From Sphingomonas melonis (GTDB taxonomy: Bacteria; Pseudomonadota; Alphaproteobacteria; Sphingomonadales; Sphingomonadaceae), in the NCBI RefSeq assembly GCF_013409985.1, contig NZ_JACCBY010000002.1:620001-684000 (forward strand): a DNA stretch of 64,000 nt, given 5' to 3'. Within the stretch, counting starts at the first letter, position 1. Each line of letters opens with the position of its first letter. The notes under the pieces were generated by a model. That model saw only the letters and a list, made by a program, of their open reading frames with translations. It did no database searches and was not told the DNA's origin. The translations under genes were made by a program, and so were the position numbers. Below are positions 17,300 through 26,245 of the stretch, in pieces.

Positions 17300-18382
17300 A
17301 TGACCGACACGCTGAACAAGACCGCAGGCGCCAACGCGCCGATCAACGACAACCGCAAGGCCGAGCTGCTGTCGAAGCAGGTCAAGCACATCGACATCAA
17401 GAGCTTCGACGCGCGCCCGATCGTCGACGCGATGGCCGACATGAGCTTCACCAGCCGCGACCTCGGCCGCGCGACCAACATCTACAACCAGATGCTGGCC
17501 GACAAGGATTGCTCGATCTTCCTCGTCATCGCCGGGTCGACCTCGGCCGGCGGCTGCATGGACCTGTATGCCGAGCTGGTGCGCAACAACATGGTCGACG
17601 GCATCGTCGCGACCGGCGCGACCATCGTCGACATGGATTTCTTCGAGGGCCTCGGCCACAAGCACTATCAGGCGCTCGAGATCCCCGACGACGACACGCT
17701 GCGCTCGCTCTACATCGACCGCATCTACGACACCTATATCGACGAGGAAGCGCTCCAGAACGTCGACCACACGATCTTCGAGATCGCCGAGTCGCTAGAA
17801 CCCCGCGCCTATTCGAGCCGCGCCTTCATCCGCGAGATGGGCAAGTATCTCGTCGAGCACGGCAAGAAGGACAACAGCCTCGTCAAGCTCGCCTATGAGC
17901 ATGACGTGCCGATCTTCTGCCCGGCGTTCGTCGATTCGTCGGCGGGCTTCGGCCTCGTCAAGCATCAGGTCGATGCGGCGAAGGAAGGCCGTCCGTATCT
18001 GATGATCGACGCGGTGGCGGACTTCCGCGAGCTGACCGAGATCAAGATCCAGGCGGGCACCACCGGCCTGCTGATGATTGGTGGCGGCGTGCCGAAGAAC
18101 TTCATCCAGGACACCGTCGTCTGCGCCGAAATCCTCGGCCACGACGATGTCCAGGTCCACAAGTATGCCGTGCAGATCACCGTTGCCGACGTGCGTGACG
18201 GCGCCTGCTCGTCCTCGACGCTGCAGGAAGCGGCGAGCTGGGGCAAGGTCAACACCGGCATCGAGCAGATGGTCTTCGCCGAAGCGGGTTCGGTGATGCC
18301 GCTGCTCGCCTCGGACGCCTACCACCGCGGCCTGTGGAAGGACCGCCCCGTCCACCGCTGGGGCGCGATCTTCGACAAGTAA
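17300..18382 (+). CDS. Deoxyhypusine synthase-like protein (probable homospermidine/spermidine synthase)
   Basis: A 360-residue member of the deoxyhypusine synthase family. It contains the NAD-binding stretch AGSTSAGGCMDLYAELV, VDGIVATGATIVDMDF, MIGGGVPKN and EAASWGK, where Lys316 matches the catalytic lysine that carries the butylimine intermediate in eukaryotic enzymes. Bacteria have no eIF5A, so bacterial homologues are thought to transfer the aminobutyl group to small amines instead. Directly following an ornithine decarboxylase, it most likely makes homospermidine, a typical Sphingomonas polyamine. The substrate is inferred. Confidence 0.82.
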   Translation: MTDTLNKTAGANAPINDNRKAELLSKQVKHIDIKSFDARPIVDAMADMSFTSRDLGRATNIYNQMLADKDCSIFLVIAGSTSAGGCMDLYAELVRNNMVDGIVATGATIVDMDFFEGLGHKHYQALEIPDDDTLRSLYIDRIYDTYIDEEALQNVDHTIFEIAESLEPRAYSSRAFIREMGKYLVEHGKKDNSLVKLAYEHDVPIFCPAFVDSSAGFGLVKHQVDAAKEGRPYLMIDAVADFRELTEIKIQAGTTGLLMIGGGVPKNFIQDTVVCAEILGHDDVQVHKYAVQITVADVRDGACSSSTLQEAASWGKVNTGIEQMVFAEAGSVMPLLASDAYHRGLWKDRPVHRWGAIFDK

Positions 18383-18388
18383 GCGACG

Positions 18389-18415
18389 AGGGGCGGAGGA
18401 AACTCCGCCCCTTTT
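18389..18415 (+). terminator. Intrinsic terminator of the polyamine genes
   Basis: AGGGGCGGAG, loop GAAA, CTCCGCCCCT, then TTT. A perfect 10-bp GC-rich stem with a GAAA tetraloop followed by a T-run, 6 bp after the stop of the deoxyhypusine-synthase-like gene. Confidence 0.9.
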
Positions 18416-18491
18416 GTAGAGGGCGTCGTACATTATCCGCTGTACGCCCGGCATATCGCGCGCCACACTCCCTTAAAGAAGGGGGTCAACT

Positions 18492-19061
18492 ATGCTGATG
18501 CTACTGGCGGCGCTGCTCTTGCCGGCGCATGACGGATCCGCTCTGGCCGCGACTGACGTCGCACATATGGCGGCACTCTATGAAGAGGCCTGCCTGAAAA
18601 CCTTTCCGATCGATACCGAATTGGATGCCCTCATGGCGCGCAAGGGTGCCACGCCGCTCGCGGCAGACGAGTTGAGGATTTCGCTCGGCGCCGATCCCGG
18701 TCGTGGCTGGACCATCTCGGATGGCGACCAGACATTCACCGTCCTGCTCGAACTACCGCCGTACCACGCCTGCTCGGTCCGTGCGTCGCGCCCGAACTCC
18801 GGCAAACTCGACCTTGCACCCTATGATGCCGTAGTCGAGACGTTCGTCGCCTCCCATCGCGGCTTCGTGAGCCAGCCTGCAAAGGACGCGGATCGCGGCG
18901 GCATTCACATGCACGCCCAGGTCCAGCATCGCCCACTCCCGGCGGGCGGCGGCGAACTGCTGATGGTGATCGATCAACAGGTCACCGATGTCGACAAGCT
19001 TGCCGCGGGAACGACCGCCACGCCGCTTCGCTTCGTTCACCAAATCACGACGAGCAACTGA
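18492..19061 (+). CDS. Exported hypothetical protein
   Basis: A 189-residue protein with a short signal peptide (MLMLLAALLLPAHDGSALAA). The mature part contains two cysteines (EEACLKTFP and YHACSVRAS) that could pair, plus GRGWTISDGDQTFTVLLELP. I do not recognise a family with certainty; it resembles small periplasmic proteins of unknown function in sphingomonads. AGGGGG precedes the ATG. It is followed after 4 bp by the MAPEG gene, so the two and the small gene behind are probably one transcript. Confidence 0.6.
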   Translation: MLMLLAALLLPAHDGSALAATDVAHMAALYEEACLKTFPIDTELDALMARKGATPLAADELRISLGADPGRGWTISDGDQTFTVLLELPPYHACSVRASRPNSGKLDLAPYDAVVETFVASHRGFVSQPAKDADRGGIHMHAQVQHRPLPAGGGELLMVIDQQVTDVDKLAAGTTATPLRFVHQITTSN

Positions 19062-19065
19062 CCTC

Positions 19066-19491
19066 ATGCACAGCGACATCCTCCGTCCGATGGTGGCGCT
19101 CGTCGCCTGGACGCTGGTCATGCAGGTGTGGATGATTGTCACCCGCCTCCCGGCGATGAAGGCGGCCGGTATCGACCTTCGCACGCTCGTCGGCACCAAG
19201 GCGTCCGACGCCGATCGCGGCCTGCCCCCGCACGTTCAGTGGAAAGCGCACAATTACAATCATCTGATGGAACAGCCGACGCTGTTCTACGCGATCTGCG
19301 CCGTCATCGCGCTGACCGGCACCGGCGACGGGCCCAATGTCGTGATCGCCTGGACCTATGTCGCTCTGCGCGTGATACATTCGCTGGTACAGGCGACCAC
19401 GAACAAGGTAGGGCCCCGCTTCATGCTCTTCATCGCTTCCAGCATCGCGCTTGCCGCGCTCACGCTCCACGCCGCTCTGGCGGTGCTCTGA
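19066..19491 (+). CDS. MAPEG family membrane protein
   Basis: A 141-residue protein with four predicted membrane segments. The central motif VQWKAHNYNHLMEQPTLFYA and ALRVIHSLVQATTNKVGPRF match the MAPEG family (membrane-associated proteins in eicosanoid and glutathione metabolism). In bacteria the substrate is usually unknown; glutathione transferase or peroxidase activity is possible. ATG at 19066 starts 4 bp after the previous stop, and its own TGA overlaps the next ATG (TGATG). Confidence 0.8.
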   Translation: MHSDILRPMVALVAWTLVMQVWMIVTRLPAMKAAGIDLRTLVGTKASDADRGLPPHVQWKAHNYNHLMEQPTLFYAICAVIALTGTGDGPNVVIAWTYVALRVIHSLVQATTNKVGPRFMLFIASSIALAALTLHAALAVL

Positions 19492-19676
19492 TGGCGAAGG
19501 GAGAGCTATTCGAGCGCCACCGCCAGCCGTGGACGCAGGACGAGATCCAGAAACTCCACCTGCTCGCCAAGAAGGGCATGGCGCTCAAGGCGATCGCCAA
19601 GGCGCTCAAGCGCAGCGAAGAATCGACCAAGGAGCGCGCCAAGGCGGACAATCTGTCGATCGCCAAATTGCGCTAG
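19491..19676 (+). CDS. Small SANT/Myb-like helical protein
   Basis: A 61-residue basic protein. The stretch PWTQDEIQKLHLLAKKGMAL followed by KAIAKALKRSEESTKERAKA looks like a Myb/SANT-type three-helix domain with a conserved early tryptophan, so it may bind DNA or RNA. It starts at ATG 19491 within TGATG, coupled to the MAPEG gene. No known regulatory target can be named. It ends 36 bp from the convergent amidotransferase gene. Confidence 0.6.
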   Translation: MAKGELFERHRQPWTQDEIQKLHLLAKKGMALKAIAKALKRSEESTKERAKADNLSIAKLR

Positions 19677-19712
19677 CCGCCCCCGGCCCGCCCCGACCCG
19701 CCAGCGCCGGGC

Positions 19713-21599
19713 CTAGCCGAACAGGCGCTTGGCGCTCCGCTCCAGCATCAGCAACTGCCACAAGGTCCGGCCATGGTCGGCGCGGCCGCTGCGATGCGCG
19801 TCGGCGAGCTTGGCGACCTGCGCCATGTCGAGCCAGCCGCTCTCGACCAGCGTCCGCGACCGGGCCAGCCCCTCCGCCTCGGCCGCCAGCGCGCCGCGGA
19901 ACCACGCGCTGACCGGCGTCACGAAGCCCATCTTGGGCCGGTAGAGGATATCGCGCGGCAGATAGCGTTCGAGGCTGCGCTTCATCAGCCATTTGCCCTC
20001 GCCGCGATGCAGCCGCATGCCGAGCGGCAGCGTCGCGCTGAACTCAACCAGCCGATGGTCGAGCAGCGGCTCGCGTGCCTCCAGCCCGACCGCCATGCTG
20101 GTCCGGTCGACCTTGGTCAGGATGTCGCCCGGCAGCCAGATCATCATGTCGGCATATTGCGCGCGATCGATCGCATCGCGCGCCGGCGCCGCGCGCATCG
20201 CCGCCACGTACCGGTCCTCGGCACGGTGGCCGCCGAGCACCCGCCGCGCCTCGCTGCTCAGCAACCGCGCGCGCAACTCCGGCGCGGTCACTCCGACGGC
20301 GCGGGCATAGGCCTCGTCGCCATCCGCGCCGAGCGCCAGCAGCGTCGCCTTGGCGCGCAGCGGCCGCGGCGCCCAGTCGGCCTTGGGATAATAGCGGCCG
20401 AGCGTACCGAACGCGGCGCGGCGCCAGCGGTCGGGCAACAGCGCGCGCACCCGCTCCTCCGCCGCCTGGAACCTGTAGCGGCGATAGCCCGCCAGCATCT
20501 CGTCGGCGCCGTCGCCCGACAGCGCCACCGTCACGCTTTTGCGTGCCAGCGCGGCGACCTGATAGGTGGCCAGCGCGCTGGCATCGGCGAACGGCTCGTC
20601 GAAATGATGGACCAGCGTATCGATCAGCGTGACGTCGTCGGGTCGCACCACCTGTACGTGATGGTCGGTGGCGAACCGCCGCGCCACCGCCGCGGCATGC
20701 GCGCGCTCGTCATGCCCCGCCTCGTCGAAGCCGATCGTGCAGGTCTTGACCGCCGCCTTGCTCGCCTCGGCCATCAGCGCGACCACCGCCGAACTGTCGA
20801 CCCCGCCCGACAGGAAGGCGCCGAGCGGTACGTCGGCGACCATCCGGCTGCGCACCCCGTCGCGCATCTTCGCCAGCAGCTCCTCGCCCAGCGCCTTGGC
20901 CGAGCCGCTCGCGCGATCGGCGAAGCTGAGGCTCCACCAGCGCCGCGGCCGCGGTACCCCCTGCCAGCGCTGCACGAGCAGGAAATGGCCGGCGGGCAGC
21001 TTGCGCACCCCGGCGACGAGGCAGGCATCGTCGGGGACATAGCCGAACGCCAGGAAGTCCTCGACCGCGGTCACGTCCGGCGCCCGGCGCAGCAGCGGAT
21101 GCGCCAGCAGCCCCTTCAGCTCGGACGCGAAGGCGAGGCTGCCGTCGGACAGTTCGACGTAATGGAGCGGCTTCACCCCCATGCGATCGCGCGCCAGGAA
21201 CAGACTGCCGGTATCGGCATCGTGCAGCGCGAAGGCGAACATGCCGTTGAGCCGGTCGAGGAGCGCCGGCCCCCACGCCCGCCAGCCGTGCAGCAGCACC
21301 TCGGTATCGCCGCCGGTGACGAAGCGCGCGCCCTTGCGCTCCAGCTCGTCGCGCAGCGCGGCGAAATTGTAGATCTCGCCGTTATAGGTGACGGTCAGCG
21401 CGCCCGCCTGCATCGGCTGGGGCGATCCCTCCAGATCGATGATTGACAGCCGGCGATGGCCAAGCCCCACGCCGGGTGCGGTCCAGATCCCCTCGCCGTC
21501 GGGACCGCGATGCGCCTGCGCCGCGATCATCGCCGCGATCCGCGACGGGTCGACCGGCTTGGGCGTGCCCGGATGGAAAATCCCCGCGATGCCGCACAT
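19713..21599 (-). CDS. XrtA-associated asparagine synthase-type amidotransferase
   Basis: A 628-residue AsnB-like enzyme. It starts MCGIAGIFHPGTP, so Cys2 is the N-terminal nucleophile of the glutaminase domain (about 1-215), which also has AHRGPDGEG and VTYNGEIYNF. The synthetase domain has the ATP loop FLSGGVDSSAVV and later LSGDGADEMLAGYRRY. This subtype (exosortase A system-associated amidotransferase 1) sits in XrtA exopolysaccharide loci and probably amidates a sugar or precursor rather than aspartate. ATG at 21599 overlaps the exosortase stop (ATGA). It is the last gene of the main XrtA chain. Confidence 0.88.
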   Translation of the reverse strand: MCGIAGIFHPGTPKPVDPSRIAAMIAAQAHRGPDGEGIWTAPGVGLGHRRLSIIDLEGSPQPMQAGALTVTYNGEIYNFAALRDELERKGARFVTGGDTEVLLHGWRAWGPALLDRLNGMFAFALHDADTGSLFLARDRMGVKPLHYVELSDGSLAFASELKGLLAHPLLRRAPDVTAVEDFLAFGYVPDDACLVAGVRKLPAGHFLLVQRWQGVPRPRRWWSLSFADRASGSAKALGEELLAKMRDGVRSRMVADVPLGAFLSGGVDSSAVVALMAEASKAAVKTCTIGFDEAGHDERAHAAAVARRFATDHHVQVVRPDDVTLIDTLVHHFDEPFADASALATYQVAALARKSVTVALSGDGADEMLAGYRRYRFQAAEERVRALLPDRWRRAAFGTLGRYYPKADWAPRPLRAKATLLALGADGDEAYARAVGVTAPELRARLLSSEARRVLGGHRAEDRYVAAMRAAPARDAIDRAQYADMMIWLPGDILTKVDRTSMAVGLEAREPLLDHRLVEFSATLPLGMRLHRGEGKWLMKRSLERYLPRDILYRPKMGFVTPVSAWFRGALAAEAEGLARSRTLVESGWLDMAQVAKLADAHRSGRADHGRTLWQLLMLERSAKRLFG

Positions 21600-23089
21600 C
21601 AGCGCAGGCCGGCCGCAGCGTTGCCGAGCCGCTCGATCGACCCCAGCGCCGCCGCGAAGGCGGCGATGTCGGCGCGCGCATCGCGGCCGGGCACGACCTC
21701 CGCCGACAGATGGATCGCCACCGCGCGCTGCGGGCCGCCGAGCAGCTTCGCCTTCATCGTCTCGATCTTCACCACGCGTTCGTCCGATGTTACCGTGTCG
21801 CCGACGACGTACCATGTCGCGACGACACGCTCCACCGGCCCGGCGGCGGTGATCCGCATCGCCTTGCCGCCGGCGATCGGCGCGTCGTCGGCGACGCGCA
21901 GCCAGCGGTCCTCCTCGCGCAGCGCGCCGGTGCCGAACGCACCGATCTTGTGCCCCTCGCCCTGCGCGCCGAAGACCGCGATGGCGAGGTCGACCTCCGC
22001 CCCGCCCGCCGCATAGCGCCCGAACAGGCTGTGGTCCGCGCCGGGATAATAAGGCTGCCACGGTGCCCGCGGGCTGAGCGGCGCGCGCGTCCAGCCCGCC
22101 ACCTGCGGCAGGTCGATATGGCCCGGCAGCGGCGTCGCGCGATGCGCGATCGCTGCGCTCCACGCCGGCCACACGCCGGCCATCGCCACGGTCAGCAGCA
22201 CCGCGAGCGGCAGGCCGACGCGCCCGCCGCGCACCGGCGGCAGCGCGACGGGATCGAACGCCGGCGCATCGGGCGGTCGATCGAACCAACGCCAGCCGAT
22301 CGCGAGCACCGCCGCCATCACCAGTCCGAAGAACAGCCAGCCGTAGACGATATGGTCGACGCCCGTCGCCGCCTCGACGCTGGTGAGATGCGCGGCATAG
22401 ATCGTGCCGAACGCCCGCACGCCGTTGGCGAGCACCGGCACGACCAGCGCCGCCAGCAGGAACCACGCACGCCGCCGCCACGACACGAAACAGACGTTGG
22501 CGACCAGCACGCCGAAGGCCAGCATGGCGATGACGAACTTGGCGCCCGAACACGCCTCCGCCACCTCGAACCAGTATCGGCCGGCATGGATCAGCACGCC
22601 GTTCGAACTTGCCGGCACGCCGAACAGATGCAGCAGCGGCATCACCATCCGCACCGTCACTGCCTGCAACGCCGGCTCCAGTTCCTCGCCGAACGGGACG
22701 AGGAACAGCGCATAGCCCAGCGGAAAGGCGAGCCCGCGCGCCACCTGCGGCCCGAGCAACGTCACCACCGCGCCCTGCAGCATGACGATCAGCCCCAATT
22801 GCCGCGCGAAGCTGACCGACCCCGCGTCGCCCATCAGCCAGCCGATGCCGCCGAGCGCGACCAGCGCCAGCCCCGGCCACCACGCCACCGGCATCAGCAC
22901 CGCCAGTTCGCGCCGCCGCTGCCAGACCAGCCAGCCGATCACCGGCGGAATGAAGAGGCAATGGCCGAAGGTCGTGCTCGTCCACCAGATCGAGACCAGC
23001 CGCACGACATCGTCGCGGAACAGCAGCAGGATCGCCGCCGCCGCAATCGCCAGCCCGATGGCGTGCCGTCGCCACTGTGCGGCGGTCAT
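21599..23089 (-). CDS. xrtA: Exosortase A with fused EpsI domain
   Basis: A 496-residue protein. The first about 285 residues are polytopic membrane segments with the exosortase catalytic signature: Cys180 in EACSGAKFV, Arg225 in NGVRAFGTIYAAH and His246 in DHIVYGW. The C-terminal part (about 290-496) is an EpsI-type domain (LPQVAGWTRAPLSPRAPWQP). Exosortases cut C-terminal PEP-CTERM tails in the inner membrane and are thought to join cargo to envelope glycans. The XrtA type is tied to exopolysaccharide loci like this one. It overlaps both neighbours by ATGA. No PEP-CTERM cargo is encoded nearby. Confidence 0.92.
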   Translation of the reverse strand: MTAAQWRRHAIGLAIAAAAILLLFRDDVVRLVSIWWTSTTFGHCLFIPPVIGWLVWQRRRELAVLMPVAWWPGLALVALGGIGWLMGDAGSVSFARQLGLIVMLQGAVVTLLGPQVARGLAFPLGYALFLVPFGEELEPALQAVTVRMVMPLLHLFGVPASSNGVLIHAGRYWFEVAEACSGAKFVIAMLAFGVLVANVCFVSWRRRAWFLLAALVVPVLANGVRAFGTIYAAHLTSVEAATGVDHIVYGWLFFGLVMAAVLAIGWRWFDRPPDAPAFDPVALPPVRGGRVGLPLAVLLTVAMAGVWPAWSAAIAHRATPLPGHIDLPQVAGWTRAPLSPRAPWQPYYPGADHSLFGRYAAGGAEVDLAIAVFGAQGEGHKIGAFGTGALREEDRWLRVADDAPIAGGKAMRITAAGPVERVVATWYVVGDTVTSDERVVKIETMKAKLLGGPQRAVAIHLSAEVVPGRDARADIAAFAAALGSIERLGNAAAGLR

Positions 23090-24369
23090 GCCAGCCCCAG
23101 CAGCGCGTCGAGCGGCGCCAGCCGCGCCGCCCAATCGTAGCGCGCGATCACCCGCGCCCGCGCCGCAGCACCGAGCGCCGCCGCCGCGCGGGGATCGTCG
23201 AGCAGCGCCGCAATCGCCGCGACGTGCGCCGCGGCATCGTCGGCGACACGCAGCGTGCCGCCATGATCGATCCCCTCCGCCGCCGCGACCGAGGCGACCA
23301 CCGGCCGCGCCATCGCCATCGCCTCGAGCACCTTGTTCTGGATGCCGCGCGCCAGCCGCAGCGGCGCGACGCACACGTCTGCCGCCGCGAGCCACGGCCG
23401 CACGTCGTCGACCGCGCCGGTGACGATCACGGCGTCGGAGACCAGCGCCTGCACCGCCGCCGTCGGAGCGCGCCCGACGATCGCGAACCGCAGGCCGGGA
23501 TAGCGCGCGCGCAAGGCCGGCAGGATGTCGCGGGCGAACCAGCTGACGGCCTCGATGTTGGGGCGGTAATCCATCTGCCCGGTAAAAACGATCAGCGGCC
23601 GGTAAGGCCCGGCCCCGCCCCCCAATCCTCCCGTCACCCCGGACTCGTTCCGGGGTCCACTGCGCGGCGAGGAGAGCGGCCCATGATCTGCGGCCGTTCC
23701 CCCGTGGACGGGTGGACCCCGGAACGAGTCCGGCGTGACGCTGTAGGCCACCGCAGCCGGATCGAACGCCGCGGCATCGATGCCGTTGTCCACCGCGACG
23801 ATCCGCCCGGTCGCTCCGCCCCCACGGAACAGCGCCGCCTCCGCCGCGCTGACGAACAGGCTCGCCGAGACGCGCGCCGCCACCCGCCGCTCGAACGCGC
23901 CGAGCAGCCGCGCCTCGCGGCGCATCATCCACCGCATCGGCACCGATCCCGCCTCGGCGAAGCCGGCGAACTTGGCCGAATCCACATCGACGAAATCCAT
24001 CACCGCCGGCACGTCCGCCGGCAGATATTGCGCCATCTGCCCCGAGAAACAGTAGACCGCATCGGCCTTCACCGCCGCCACCGCCCGCCGCATCCCGGCC
24101 GACGCGAAGGCGGTCAGCGACACCGGCAGGCCACGCGCCAGCGCCTCGGCCGCCGCCAGCGCCTGCGGCTTGCGCCGCCGCACGATCGACACGCTCGCCA
24201 GCCCCTCGGCCAGCTCGGGCGGCACATCGCAGTCCGCCTCGCCCTCCCCGAACGCCACCAGATGCACCCGCGCCCGCGTCATCAGGCGGCGTAGCACGTG
24301 ATAGCTGCGGATCTTGTCGCCGCGATCGGGCGGAAAGGGCGCGCGATGAGCGAGGAACAGCAGCTCCAT
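23086..24369 (-). CDS. XrtA/PEP-CTERM locus glycosyltransferase with in-frame palindromic insertion
   Basis: A 427-residue GT4-like glycosyltransferase (TIGR03087 type). It starts MELLFLAHRAPFPPDRGDKI and carries VYCFSGQMAQYL, FVDVDSAKF, VVDNGID-like AVDNGIDAAAFDP, FTGQMDYRPNIEAVSWF and the donor-binding IQNKVLEAMAMARPVVAS. Between AAFDP and FTGQMD is an extra segment, residues about 211-246, read from a 107-bp palindromic repeat (VTPDSFRG at one end, PRNESGVT at the other). The frame stays open through it. The insertion is in the linker between the two Rossmann domains, so the enzyme may still work. Overlaps flank both ends (ATGA). Confidence 0.88.
   Translation of the reverse strand: MELLFLAHRAPFPPDRGDKIRSYHVLRRLMTRARVHLVAFGEGEADCDVPPELAEGLASVSIVRRRKPQALAAAEALARGLPVSLTAFASAGMRRAVAAVKADAVYCFSGQMAQYLPADVPAVMDFVDVDSAKFAGFAEAGSVPMRWMMRREARLLGAFERRVAARVSASLFVSAAEAALFRGGGATGRIVAVDNGIDAAAFDPAAVAYSVTPDSFRGPPVHGGTAADHGPLSSPRSGPRNESGVTGGLGGGAGPYRPLIVFTGQMDYRPNIEAVSWFARDILPALRARYPGLRFAIVGRAPTAAVQALVSDAVIVTGAVDDVRPWLAAADVCVAPLRLARGIQNKVLEAMAMARPVVASVAAAEGIDHGGTLRVADDAAAHVAAIAALLDDPRAAAALGAAARARVIARYDWAARLAPLDALLGLA
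23633..23739. repeat. Palindromic repeat family 1, copy A (inside a gene)
   Basis: A 107-bp element with 27-nt inverted arms at 23633-23659 and 23713-23739 (one mismatch), starting GTCACCCCGGACTCGTTCC. The arms match those at 57312-57416 and 62774-62867 almost perfectly, while the central part differs; copies A and B share GCGGCGAGGAGA. This copy is read in frame by the XrtA glycosyltransferase. Confidence 0.92.
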
Positions 24370-25394
24370 CACCCCAGACCGCGCGAAATCCATGGCCCCA
24401 GCGCATTGGCGACCGGCAGCGGCAGCCGCTGCCACGTCCGCACCATCAGCGCATATTTGGGGTTGAGCGGATTGACCGCGCGGCTCGGCCCCTCGCTGCG
24501 CGTGGCGTAGAGCCGCGGCACGCCGGCAAAGCCCCAATTCTTCTTGAACGCCGCCGCCCCCGTCCCCGTCTTCGACCGACCGAAGTCGAACCGGGTACAG
24601 CCCCGCGCGCGGGCATGGCCCATCAGCGCGAAATACATCCGGTCGTTGGCGCGCAGCCCGCGCGCCGCCGCCGTCCCGCCGCCCCAATAGGGAAAGACGG
24701 TGCCCTGGAAATACAGGCTCAGCACGCTCGCCACCGCCCGCCCCTCATGCCGCACGGTCAGCACGTCGGCATCCATCGTCTCCGCCACGCAGCGGAACAG
24801 CCGCGCCGGAAACACCGGCGTGCCGAGGTTGCGCACCGATTCGGCATAGACGCGGTAATGATCGCGCAGCAGCGCCGCCCCGCCCGTCTCCACGGTCAGG
24901 TCGAAGCCGAGCGCCCGCCGCACCTCGGCACGCTGCTTGCGCGGCACCGCGAGCAGTTCGGCATCGTCGTCGGCCGCCAGATCGCGCGCGAAGCCCAGAT
25001 AGGCGGTGTCGTCCGTCTCCCATCCCGCCGGTGCCGGGCCGCCGCGCAGCTCGACGCCGGGACAGCCGATCCGCTGCGCCAGCGCCCAGGCCGCCGCACC
25101 GAGCGCCTCGACGCCCTCGCCGAGCACGCCGCCATCGACGCCGAAGCCGGTCGACACCAGCGCCTTGCCGAACAGCGGCGAACGCATCGCGGTCAGCGGC
25201 AGCATGCCGACGATCGCGCCGCCACGCTCGGCGACCAGATAGCGCGCGCGCTGTCCGCAGCCGCGCTCGACCGCCCGGCTCCACGCGGTGAGGTGAAAGG
25301 GCGTCGCGCCCGCGGTCCGGCGCACGACGTCGTCGATCGCCGCGCTCTCGCGCCTATCGCACAGGTCGACCTCGCGCACCGCCAGCGGCGTCAC
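24369..25394 (-). CDS. FemAB-like XrtA/PEP-CTERM-associated protein
   Basis: A 341-residue GNAT-fold protein of the FemAB-related type (TIGR03019). It shows GATPFHLTAWSRAVERGCG, VPRKQRAEVRRAL, LYFQGTVFPYWGGGTAAARG, and FDFGRSKTGTGAAAFKKNWG, all typical of this exosortase-linked family. FemAB enzymes use aminoacyl-tRNA to add residues to peptidoglycan; the XrtA members are thought to modify exopolysaccharide or its anchor. The start is GTG at 25394, within GTGA overlapping the deacetylase stop, and its own stop overlaps the glycosyltransferase ATG. Confidence 0.87.
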   Translation of the reverse strand: MTPLAVREVDLCDRRESAAIDDVVRRTAGATPFHLTAWSRAVERGCGQRARYLVAERGGAIVGMLPLTAMRSPLFGKALVSTGFGVDGGVLGEGVEALGAAAWALAQRIGCPGVELRGGPAPAGWETDDTAYLGFARDLAADDDAELLAVPRKQRAEVRRALGFDLTVETGGAALLRDHYRVYAESVRNLGTPVFPARLFRCVAETMDADVLTVRHEGRAVASVLSLYFQGTVFPYWGGGTAAARGLRANDRMYFALMGHARARGCTRFDFGRSKTGTGAAAFKKNWGFAGVPRLYATRSEGPSRAVNPLNPKYALMVRTWQRLPLPVANALGPWISRGLG

Positions 25395-26245
25395 GACAGC
25401 AGCGCCGCCTCGCGCGCCACCACCGTATCCACCCGCCCCCAGTCGTGCCGCGCGATCAGCCCGCGCAGCTTGCCCGCCATCGCCCCAAGCCGCGCATAAT
25501 GCCGCACCTTGGATCGCAGCGGCGCCTGCCGCACCCGCGGCTGTGCCGGGTCGACCTCCCACGGGTGGAAATAGAAGATGCCGGCATGTCCGTCGGCGTT
25601 GACCTGCCGCACCGCAAGGTCGGTCAGCGCCGCCGGCAGCAGCCGGAAGAAACCACCGCCCGTCGCCAGATGCCGGCCGCCGACCTTCGCCACCGTCACC
25701 GGCAGTTCGACCAGCGGCGCGTCGGTCAGCGGCCGGAACGCATAGCGCGGCGCATCGCGCCAGCCATAATGGTCGTGCGCCACCGGCGCGACGCTCGACG
25801 AATAGGCATAGCCTGCCTCCGCCAGCTCGTTGAACGCCCACAGGTTGCGCGTGTCGATCGAAAAGCTCGGCGCGCGATAGCCGGTCACCCGCTGGCCGCC
25901 GGCATCCTCCAGCGCGATCCGCGCCCGCGCCAGATCGGCGCGGAACGCCGCCGCATCCATGGTGAACACGCGCTGATGGTCCCAGCCGTGGCTGGCGATC
26001 TCATGGCCCGCATCCACGATCCGCCGGATCAGCCGCGGATGGCGCGCCGCGACCCAGCCGAGCGTGAAGAAGGTCGCGTGGACACCGCTTTCCGCGAACA
26101 GGTCGAGCACCGCGCCGGTATTCGCCTCGACGCGGCTTGCGATCGTGTCCCAGTCGTCCTTGGCGATGACGCGTTCGAACGCGCCGACCTGAAACCATTC
26201 CTCGACGTCGACCGACAGGCCGTTGCGCACCGCGCTACGCGGCAT
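25391..26245 (-). CDS. XrtA-system polysaccharide deacetylase (DUF3473)
   Basis: A 284-residue NodB-type deacetylase. It starts MPRSAVRNGLSVDVEEWFQV, with the Asp of SVDVEEWF as catalytic base and metal ligand, FFTLGWVAARHP, the metal-binding EIASHGWDHQ (H-x3-H), GYRAPSFSID, and a late HPWEVDP. It belongs to the XrtA subtype with a C-terminal DUF3473 (TIGR03006). It probably removes N-acetyl groups from the exopolysaccharide in the periplasm or cytoplasmic face. The start at 26245 lies 11 nt inside the upstream ATPase gene; an ATG at 26278 is an alternative. Confidence 0.88.
   Translation of the reverse strand: MPRSAVRNGLSVDVEEWFQVGAFERVIAKDDWDTIASRVEANTGAVLDLFAESGVHATFFTLGWVAARHPRLIRRIVDAGHEIASHGWDHQRVFTMDAAAFRADLARARIALEDAGGQRVTGYRAPSFSIDTRNLWAFNELAEAGYAYSSSVAPVAHDHYGWRDAPRYAFRPLTDAPLVELPVTVAKVGGRHLATGGGFFRLLPAALTDLAVRQVNADGHAGIFYFHPWEVDPAQPRVRQAPLRSKVRHYARLGAMAGKLRGLIARHDWGRVDTVVAREAALLS

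Noticed and set aside
21600..23075. Amidotransferase frame extending about 490 codons upstream of MCGIAGIF
   Set aside because: The extension is a frame-shifted shadow of the exosortase. The amidotransferase must start with Cys after Met for catalysis, so ATG 21599 is the start.
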